Below are positions 6,761 through 11,910 of a stretch of DNA of 39,420 nucleotides, one piece after another. Position numbers and translations under genes: made by a program. The notes under the pieces are model-generated. The model was not told the DNA's origin. It made no database searches and was given only the letters and a program-made list of their open reading frames with translations. Source of the DNA: JALYNX01 sp035292685 (GTDB taxonomy: Bacteria > Actinomycetota > Acidimicrobiia > Spongiisociales > ZC4RG35); the NCBI GenBank assembly GCA_035292685.1, contig DATDPP010000006.1:1-39420 (forward strand). The letters run 5' to 3'. Each line of letters starts with the position of its first letter. The stretch's first letter is position 1.

Positions 6761-7627
6761 GTGAGTCAGGATCAACCAGTGAGCTTTGCCTCGGCGCCGG
6801 CCACAACGGCCAACCTGGGGCCGGCCTTCGATTGTCTCGGCCTAGCCCTGGACATGAGATGCAACGTGAGTGCCCGGCTCTCCGAGACCTGGGCGGTGGA
6901 CCATATCGGGCCTTTTCGACCGATCCCGGGCGAGGGCGATGGTGTGCTAGCTGCAGCTCGGCGGGCTGTCGGTGAATCGCGCCCGTTGGCCCTGGAGGTG
7001 GAGGCCGGCATTCCAATCGCCAAGGGATTGGGGTCCTCGGCCGCGTCGTTTGTCGCCGGAAGCGCCGCCGCTCTGCGGGCGGTTGGGGACGACGCCAACC
7101 CTGACCGTGTCTTCCGGATAGCCGCCGAACTGGAAGGTCATCCGGACAATGTGGCGGCGGCGGTATACGGCGGCCTGGTCCTGGTTCCGGCAGAGGGGAT
7201 GCCAATTCGACTGCCGATCCACCCCACGCTGAGAGTGGTGGTGGCGATTCCGGAGCGGAATCTCCCCACCGACGACGCCCGTCGTGTCATCGATGAGGTC
7301 CACGCCCATGAGGTGGTGCGGCGCAGTCTGGCCCGGGTGGCAGCACTGACCGCCGGTTTGATCACCGGAGACCCCCAAACCCTGGCCGCGGCCCACGGTG
7401 ACGAGATCCACGAGGCGCCAAGGGCGGAGTTGTCTCCGGAGGTGAGTGGCTTGATCGAGCTGGCGAAACGGGCCGGGGCCCTCCATGCGGCTCGATCGGG
7501 TGCCGGCCCTTCGGTCCTGGCGCTGTGCACCGCGGATCGGGCGGCTCAGGTGGCCGGTGCGTTGCGAGAGTCCGGTGTCGAGGTACTGGAGCCCACCATC
7601 GCCACCAGCGGGCTTGTTTGCCGCTGA
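6761..7627 (+). CDS. thrB: Homoserine kinase
   Basis: 288 residues, a GHMP-family kinase that phosphorylates homoserine on the way to threonine (and thereby to isoleucine). The N-terminal motif PATTANLGPAFDCLGLAL, the ATP-binding loop PIAKGLGSSAA (about residues 86-96) and the C-terminal ARSGAGPSVLAL glycine motif (about 245-256) are all present. HPDNVAAAVYGG fits ThrB better than other GHMP kinases. The GTG start lies six bases after a TAATCT -10 box, suggesting a leaderless transcript. Threonine synthase and homoserine dehydrogenase are not in the window. cimA, 1.6 kb downstream, feeds the same isoleucine branch by another route. Confidence 0.92.
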   Translation: MSQDQPVSFASAPATTANLGPAFDCLGLALDMRCNVSARLSETWAVDHIGPFRPIPGEGDGVLAAARRAVGESRPLALEVEAGIPIAKGLGSSAASFVAGSAAALRAVGDDANPDRVFRIAAELEGHPDNVAAAVYGGLVLVPAEGMPIRLPIHPTLRVVVAIPERNLPTDDARRVIDEVHAHEVVRRSLARVAALTAGLITGDPQTLAAAHGDEIHEAPRAELSPEVSGLIELAKRAGALHAARSGAGPSVLALCTADRAAQVAGALRESGVEVLEPTIATSGLVCR

Positions 7628-7633
7628 GGGCCG

Positions 7634-7756
7634 CTAAGTGCCCTTGCGCTCCCGCTCGTACCGCTCGCTTTCTTCCTTGCGCTCCCGCTCGTCCTGCTCG
7701 CCCTCTTCCTTGCGTTCCCGCTCCTGGCGCTCGGCTCGCTCACGTTCGGTTTCCAT
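7634..7756 (-). CDS. 40-residue Glu/Arg/Lys-rich repeat microprotein
   Basis: ATG at 7756, TAG at 7634-7636, 40 codons. A good ribosome binding site (GGAG, 8 bases before the ATG) supports translation. After METERERAE the protein is three 11-residue repeats: RQERERKEEGE, QDERERKEESE and RYERERKGT. Almost every residue is Glu, Arg, Lys, Gln or Asp, with i to i+4 oppositely charged pairs, so it should form a single stable alpha helix. The DNA underneath is three 33-bp tandem repeats. It is convergent with thrB, ending 6 bp from its stop. I do not recognise it; the function is unknown. The opposite-strand frame reads as a low-complexity Ser/Arg protein and is less credible. Confidence 0.6.
   Translation of the reverse strand: METERERAERQERERKEEGEQDERERKEESERYERERKGT
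7642..7740. repeat. Three tandem 33-bp repeats
   Basis: Units 7642-7674, 7675-7707 and 7708-7740, each beginning CCTTGCG(C/T)TCCCGCTC. The period is 11 codons and keeps the minus-strand microprotein frame open. The first two units are the most alike. Confidence 0.8.
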
Positions 7757-7864
7757 CTCGACATCTCCAGACCTGGGATCTTCGGTATGCCGAGGCTACC
7801 CCTGGTGTGACGGTTTCTCACCGGCGCCTGACAGAATCATTCCCGTGCCGGACAGAAACATCCA

Positions 7865-8404
7865 GTGAACTCCGACCTCGAGCGGCGTCATCGTTTCGAG
7901 CTCGTCGCCGCCCATGTGTACGAGCCGCTGCAACATTATCTGCGCCGGAGGGCTGCTCCCGACGATGCGGCCGATGCCCTCAGCGAGACCCTGCTCACCG
8001 TCTGGCGGCGTCTCGACGATGTGCCCAACGACCTTCCGTTGCCCTGGTGCTATGGGGTGGCGAAACGCTGCCTGGCCAATCAACGTCGAGCTGCTCGACG
8101 TCATCTCCGCCTCGTGGAGCGAATCAGGACCGAGGCTGCCATCTCGCCTTCCCATGAGACCGACGATCCTGCCCTGGAGGCGGCCCTCTCCGAGTTGTCG
8201 GAGTCGGATCAGGAGCTACTCCGACTCTGGGCCTGGGAGCAGTTGGAGCCACGTGAGATCGCCCTGGTGCTGGAGACCACCCCCAATGCGGTGAGTCTTC
8301 GCCTCAGTCGGGCCAAAGCCAAGCTCGAATCAAGACTCTCCCGACAGGATTCCTCCGTTGTCGGACAGAAACGGGATAGACACACCGAGGAGCATCGACC
8401 GTGA
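7865..8404 (+). CDS. ECF-like sigma-70 family RNA polymerase sigma factor
   Basis: 179 residues from GTG 7865. Region 2 (about 18-75) contains YLRRRAAPDDAADALSETLLTVW, corresponding to core binding and -10 recognition; region 4 (about 105-160) contains SELSESDQELLRLWAWEQL and the helix-turn-helix ALVLETTPNAVSLRLSRAKAKL. There is no region 1 or 3, as in ECF factors. The stop overlaps the next gene's GTG start by four bases (GTGA at 8401), so a membrane-anchored partner is made in step with it. This is the standard layout of a sigma/anti-sigma pair. The stimulus and the regulon are not evident. Confidence 0.85.
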   Translation: MNSDLERRHRFELVAAHVYEPLQHYLRRRAAPDDAADALSETLLTVWRRLDDVPNDLPLPWCYGVAKRCLANQRRAARRHLRLVERIRTEAAISPSHETDDPALEAALSELSESDQELLRLWAWEQLEPREIALVLETTPNAVSLRLSRAKAKLESRLSRQDSSVVGQKRDRHTEEHRP

Positions 8405-9006
8405 CCGACGAATTGCGCAATCGCCTCAGCCGGCTCGACCCGATGGCTTCCGATGTGCCGGCGGAACCAGTGACGACCGAATCGTCCCGACAACTTCTGG
8501 AGGACATCATGACCACCCCAACTGTGGAACAGCCCGAATCGGGCACCCTAAACAAGCGACCGTGGCTGGTCGCGGTGGCGGCAGTCGCTGTCGTCATCGT
8601 GGCCATCGGGGCAGTGGGCCTTCTCGCCCGTGACGGAGGCGGCGATCCGATCGCAGCGACACCCCCGCTCGAGCTGAACGCCGGTGGCGAGGACCCGATG
8701 GCGATGTGCATCGCCTTCAGCGTCGAGGAGCTGGCCAAGATGCAGACGGCCTTCGAGGGAACCGTGACCTCGGTCGACGGCAATACGGTCACCCTCGACG
8801 TTGGCACTTGGTTCAAGGGTGGAGATGCCGGCCAGGTGGCGCTGAACGCACCGCAGGGTCTCGAGGCGCTGATCGACGGATTCCCCTTCGAGGTGGGGAG
8901 CCAGTACCTGATCACCGCCTGGGAGGGCAACGTCAACTACTGCGGTTTCAGCGCGGCGAGCACTCCGGAGATGCGCGCCGCCTTCGAGCAGGCCTTCGGC
9001 AGCTGA
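8401..9006 (+). CDS. Membrane-anchored partner of the sigma factor, possible anti-sigma with extracytoplasmic domain
   Basis: 201 residues, coupled to the sigma gene by a GTGA overlap. A cytoplasmic N-terminus of about 57 residues has LRNRLSRLDPMA and SSRQLLEDIM; one membrane helix follows at about 58-79 (WLVAVAAVAVVIVAIGAVGL); the remaining 120 residues are outside. No zinc-binding HxxxCxxC anti-sigma motif is present. The outer domain has two cysteines (in AMCIAF and NYCGFS) framing VDGNTVTLDVGTWFKGG, FEVGSQYLITAWEG: this pattern resembles netrin/TIMP-like OB domains, which is inference. Anti-sigma function follows from position and topology only. A hairpin follows the stop. Confidence 0.65.
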   Translation: MTDELRNRLSRLDPMASDVPAEPVTTESSRQLLEDIMTTPTVEQPESGTLNKRPWLVAVAAVAVVIVAIGAVGLLARDGGGDPIAATPPLELNAGGEDPMAMCIAFSVEELAKMQTAFEGTVTSVDGNTVTLDVGTWFKGGDAGQVALNAPQGLEALIDGFPFEVGSQYLITAWEGNVNYCGFSAASTPEMRAAFEQAFGS

Positions 9007-9026
9007 GCTCTGAGGAGTTCCATTGA

Positions 9027-9060
9027 GAAGAGGAGAGGCCGGTGAGGCCCTCTCCTCTTC
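9027..9060 (+). terminator. Terminator after the sigma factor operon
   Basis: GAAGAGGAGAGGCC (9027-9040) pairs with GGCCCTCTCCTCTTC (9046-9060) with a single bulged C; loop GGTGA. The stem of 14 bp is strong but only a short CGCGTCTT follows. Confidence 0.65.
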
Positions 9061-9066
9061 CGCGTC

Positions 9067-9095
9067 TTGACGATTCGACAACTCCCACCCATACT
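9067..9095 (+). promoter_or_regulatory. Promoter of the cimA leader
   Basis: -35 TTGACG (9067-9072, five of six consensus) and -10 CATACT (9090-9095) separated by 17 bp. The expected +1 is about 9101-9103, only three to five bases before the leader peptide ATG at 9106, which explains why no ribosome binding site precedes it. Confidence 0.55.
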
Positions 9096-9105
9096 GGCCT
9101 TTCCG

Positions 9106-9150
9106 ATGAGCGGAAGAAACCAGGCAACAGCGCACATCATCATTCCCTAG
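9106..9150 (+). CDS. Isoleucine-rich leader peptide of cimA
   Basis: A 14-codon frame encoding MSGRNQATAHIIIP, with three adjacent Ile codons ATC ATC ATT (9136-9144) right before Pro and the TAG stop (9148-9150). The stop is followed at once by alternative RNA hairpins and a U-run terminator, then by a gene of isoleucine synthesis. This is the architecture of ribosome-mediated attenuation, in which scarcity of charged tRNA-Ile stalls the ribosome on the Ile run. No ribosome binding site is visible; translation is probably leaderless or nearly so. Confidence 0.75.
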   Translation: MSGRNQATAHIIIP

Positions 9151-9214
9151 GGGGTTCGCGCCTCACGAGAGGCGCCGCCCCATCACGGACCTCCGCAGAT
9201 TGCGGGGGTCTTTT
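9150..9214 (+). promoter_or_regulatory. Attenuator: alternative antiterminator and terminator folds
   Basis: Three helices can be drawn. (1) GCGCCTC (9158-9164) with GAGGCGC (9169-9175), loop ACGA. (2) Antiterminator: GGGGGTTCG (9150-9158) with CGGACCTCC (9186-9194), nine pairs including two G-U, closing over most of helix 1. (3) Terminator: GACCTCCGC (9188-9196) with GCGGGGGTC (9202-9210), followed by TTTT. Helices 2 and 3 share 9188-9194 and exclude each other. A ribosome at the leader stop codon would cover 9150-9158, block helix 2 and allow termination; a ribosome stalled at the first Ile codon would leave most of it free. Confidence 0.7.
9188..9214 (+). terminator. Attenuator terminator hairpin upstream of cimA
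   Basis: GACCTCCGC, loop AGATT, GCGGGGGTC, then TTTTCATT. Nine pairs with one G-U, followed by a U-run, 18 bases before the cimA ATG. It is the cleanest intrinsic terminator in the window and points into, not out of, a gene. Confidence 0.8.
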
Positions 9215-9232
9215 CATTGGCAAGGCGTAACC

Positions 9233-10801
9233 ATGAATCCGACAGCCGAGATCTACGACACCACCCTCCGGGATGGCACTCAGGCCGAAGGGCTCTCCCC
9301 GACCGTGGGCGAGAAGCTCCGGGTCGTCCATCTACTCGACGAGCTGGGGGTCCATTTCATCGAAGGGGGATGGCCCGGGGCCAACCCCAAGGACGACGAG
9401 TTCTTCCGGAGGGCGAAAAGCGAGCTATCGCTCGAGCGGTCGATCCTGGTTGCCTTCGGCTCAACCCGACGGCCCCGGGGCCCGGTGGCCAAAGATGCCC
9501 AGCTCCGGGCGCTGCTCGCTGCCGACACCGACTACGTCTGCATCGTGGGCAAGGCCTGGGATCGTCACGTGACCGGGGCCCTCAACGCCTCGCTCGAAGA
9601 GGGGTTGGCCATGGTCGGCGAATCCATCGGGTTCCTCCGCGAGCAAGGGAAGCATGTCTTCTTCGACGCCGAGCACTTCTTCGACGGGTTCCGGTCCAAT
9701 CCCGAATATGCCCTGTCGGTATTGGAGACGGCCGCCTCGGCCGGCGCCGAGCGAGTGGTGCTTTGTGACACCAACGGCGGGGCCTTGCCCTCCCACATCA
9801 TCCCGGCCTTGGACGCGGTATCTGCCCGGATCGAAACCACGCTCGGGGTCCATTTTCACAATGACTCGGATTGTGCGGTCGCCAACTCGATGACGGCGCT
9901 GGCCCATGGGGTGCATCAGGTGCAGGGTTGTGTCAATGGGTACGGGGAGAGAACCGGCAACGCCGACCTGTGCTCGGTGATCCCCAACCTCAGCCTCAAG
10001 TCCGGCGTGGAGACCATTCCCGCCGAGTCGCTGGCCCGGCTCTACCCGATTGCACAGCAGATCGCCGAGATCCTGGGCGCCCCCATCGATGCCCGCCGCC
10101 CCTATGTGGGTGCCTCCGCCTTTGCCCACAAGGCCGGGCTGCACACCTCGGGACTGGCGCGTCTCGAGGGCGCCTATGAGCACATCGACCCGAGTGCCGT
10201 GGGCAACTCGGCCCGGATGCTGTTCAGCGAGTTGATGGGGAGGTCGACTGTGCTGGCTGTGGCCGGGGAGAAAGGATGGGATCTCGACGCCGAGAAGGCC
10301 CAGGACCTGGTCGACCAGGTCAAGGAACTGGAACACGCCGGGTACCAGTTCGAGGCTGCCGACGGCTCGTTCGAGATGCTGATGCGGCGGGCCACGGCCG
10401 ACTTCGAGGAGTTGTACGAGGTGCGGTCGTTGTCGGTCAACATCCAGACCAATGAGGCCGGGAAAGTGACGGCTCGCGCCCATCTGGTGGTGGCGGTGGA
10501 TGAGGACGAGATCGAGGTAACCACCGAAGGGGACGGTCCGGTGAATGCCATGGATGAGGCCCTGCGCAAGGCGTTGGAGCCCTCCTACCCGGACGTGAAA
10601 CGTCTCCGGTTGACCGATTTCAAGGTACGTGACCTGGATTCATCCGACGGGACGGCGGCCCGGGTCCGGGTTCTGATCGAGACCACCGACGGCGATTCGA
10701 CCTGGGGAACGGTCGGGGTTCACCAGAACATCATCCAGGCCTCGTGGCAGGCGCTCAGCGAGGGGATCACGGTCGGGCTGCTGCGGGCGGGGACATCGTG
10801 A
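9233..10801 (+). CDS. cimA: (R)-citramalate synthase
   Basis: 522 residues. Condenses pyruvate and acetyl-CoA to citramalate, the first step of the threonine-independent route to 2-oxobutyrate and isoleucine. The HMGL-like TIM barrel begins IYDTTLRDGTQAEGLS; the metal site HFHNDSDCAVANS (near residue 205) and GCVNGYGERTGNADL follow; the C-terminal LeuA regulatory domain (about 390-520) would bind the end product. GWPGANPKDDEFF distinguishes CimA from isopropylmalate synthase. The ATG at 9233 is chosen because the upstream 11 codons lie inside the terminator hairpin. Control by an Ile-codon leader agrees with CimA rather than LeuA. Confidence 0.93.
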   Translation: MNPTAEIYDTTLRDGTQAEGLSPTVGEKLRVVHLLDELGVHFIEGGWPGANPKDDEFFRRAKSELSLERSILVAFGSTRRPRGPVAKDAQLRALLAADTDYVCIVGKAWDRHVTGALNASLEEGLAMVGESIGFLREQGKHVFFDAEHFFDGFRSNPEYALSVLETAASAGAERVVLCDTNGGALPSHIIPALDAVSARIETTLGVHFHNDSDCAVANSMTALAHGVHQVQGCVNGYGERTGNADLCSVIPNLSLKSGVETIPAESLARLYPIAQQIAEILGAPIDARRPYVGASAFAHKAGLHTSGLARLEGAYEHIDPSAVGNSARMLFSELMGRSTVLAVAGEKGWDLDAEKAQDLVDQVKELEHAGYQFEAADGSFEMLMRRATADFEELYEVRSLSVNIQTNEAGKVTARAHLVVAVDEDEIEVTTEGDGPVNAMDEALRKALEPSYPDVKRLRLTDFKVRDLDSSDGTAARVRVLIETTDGDSTWGTVGVHQNIIQASWQALSEGITVGLLRAGTS

Positions 10802-10881
10802 GGGCAAAGAGCTGGGTTTGACCTAGTGGTCGGATCACGCGACCATTGAGCCGTCGTCCCCCTTCTTCGTGAGGTTTCTGC

Positions 10882-10971
10882 ATGGGATCGTTGGTCAAAA
10901 AGCGTCGTAAGAAGATGTCGAAGCACAAGTACCGCAAGCGTCTCAAGGCGAATCGCCACAAGCGGAAGTGA
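10882..10971 (+). CDS. Ribosomal protein bS22 (AURKAIP1/COX24 domain)
   Basis: 29 residues, MGSLVKKRRKKMSKHKYRK and then more Arg/Lys to the end. This matches the tiny basic protein MGSVIKKRRKRM found on the small subunit of mycobacterial ribosomes and named bS22. A GTGAGG motif about 8 bases upstream of the ATG serves as ribosome binding site. A strong terminator begins 10 bases after the stop. The 80-bp gap from cimA contains a weak TTGACC at 10818-10823 and a small TGGTCG/CGACCA inverted repeat, so it may have its own promoter. Confidence 0.88.
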   Translation: MGSLVKKRRKKMSKHKYRKRLKANRHKRK

Positions 10972-10980
10972 CTTCGTGGA

Positions 10981-11009
10981 AGGACCGGGCATGGCCCGGT
11001 CCTTTCTTT
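10981..11009 (+). terminator. Rho-independent terminator after bS22 gene
   Basis: AGGACCGGGC (10981-10990), loop ATG, GCCCGGTCCT (10994-11003), then TTCTTT. A perfect 10-bp stem with a U-rich tail. Confidence 0.85.
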
Positions 11010-11013
11010 ATGC

Positions 11014-11039
11014 AGGGCGTCACGGATGCGTGACGCCCT
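11014..11039 (-). terminator. Hairpin between convergent bS22 and PAC2 genes
   Basis: AGGGCGTCACG (11014-11024), loop GATG, CGTGACGCCCT (11029-11039): an 11-bp perfect stem 17 bp past the stop of the minus-strand PAC2 gene. No U-run. Its core CGTCACG/CGTGACG is the same as in the hairpin after rplI. Confidence 0.55.
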
Positions 11040-11055
11040 TCGCCAGGAACGCGGG

Positions 11056-11877
11056 CTACTTGCCCTTCAGGAAGCGCTCGATCTCGTCAACGAGATGTAC
11101 GGCCTCGTCGGTGTCGGCTTCCTGCTCCAGACGTTCGACGTACTCCTCCAACTCGGCGTTGCCCTCGATGGCGGCGTCCACCGTCGATAGAAAGGCACGG
11201 GAGGCGGTGGCCAACTCGTCGATGTCGAGGGTGACCCCCACCAACTCGGACGCCTTGATCGCCAGCGCTTCGGCGGCCGGCGGGTACTCCTGGTTGGAGA
11301 GATAGTGAGGGACCGCGGCCCACACCGAGATCACATCGATCCCCGCGTTGCCCAGGGCGTGATTGAGGACACCGACGATCCCGGTCGGGCCCTCATAACC
11401 CGAGGGAAGCAAACCGTGGAAGGTGAGGTCATCGGGACGGTTGGCCGAGCCCACCAGCGGCACCGGGAGAGTGTGCGCCACCTGGCCAATGAACGCCCCC
11501 ATGGTCACCGCCCGCCTCACTCCGACCGCGCGCAGCATCTCCACCAGGTCGTTGGTGAAGGTCTTCCAGCGGTAGTGCGGCTCCTCACCGAGCACGATGA
11601 CCAGGTCGTGCTCCGACCCGCGCACCGCATAGATCTCGTTGCGGGGCCAGGTGATGGAACGGATCCCGGTGGAATCGAGCTCGACGATGGGGCGGCGCAC
11701 CTGGAAGTCGAAATGGTCGTCGGGGTCGATGATGGCGAAGATCTCGGCGTCGAGCTTGGTGAGGAACTCCGTCGCCGCCTGGCTGGCCGACTCCCCGGCG
11801 TCACCCCAGCCCTCAAAGGCGATCAGCGCGATCGGGTCCTCGAGGACCGGTCTCTCAAGCCACTGCAGCGAGCCCAC
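11056..11877 (-). CDS. PAC2 family protein
   Basis: 273 residues. The family (also DUF75) is related to eukaryotic proteasome assembly chaperone 2 and is common in actinobacteria, where its role is unproven. Typical segments are IALIAFEGWGDAGESASQAA at the N-terminus, VRRPIVELDSTGIRSITWP, LVIVLGEEPHYRW and the VPHYLSNQEYPPAA region near residue 200. The C-terminal 60 residues are acidic and helical (ELEEYVERLEQEADTDE). The GTG start lies six bases after TAGCTT on the minus strand, indicating a leaderless message. No proteasome genes are in the window. Confidence 0.85.
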   Translation of the reverse strand: MGSLQWLERPVLEDPIALIAFEGWGDAGESASQAATEFLTKLDAEIFAIIDPDDHFDFQVRRPIVELDSTGIRSITWPRNEIYAVRGSEHDLVIVLGEEPHYRWKTFTNDLVEMLRAVGVRRAVTMGAFIGQVAHTLPVPLVGSANRPDDLTFHGLLPSGYEGPTGIVGVLNHALGNAGIDVISVWAAVPHYLSNQEYPPAAEALAIKASELVGVTLDIDELATASRAFLSTVDAAIEGNAELEEYVERLEQEADTDEAVHLVDEIERFLKGK

Positions 11878-11883
11878 GCCGCC

Positions 11884-11889
11884 AAGCTA
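11884..11889 (-). promoter_or_regulatory. -10 box of the PAC2 gene (leaderless)
   Basis: TAGCTT on the minus strand, six bases before the GTG start at 11877. Confidence 0.5.
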
Positions 11890-11910
11890 CACGTCGGCCC
11901 CGGATAATTG

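Noticed and set aside
7642..7740. CRISPR-like array
   Set aside because: The three 33-bp units are directly adjacent with no spacers and are coding repeats.
7638..7868. Plus-strand 76-codon Ser/Arg-rich frame
   Set aside because: It is the antisense of the 33-bp repeats, without ribosome binding site; the minus-strand frame has one and ends cleanly before thrB.
9461..10483. 340-codon antisense frame within cimA
   Set aside because: No recognisable domain, shadow of a conserved gene.
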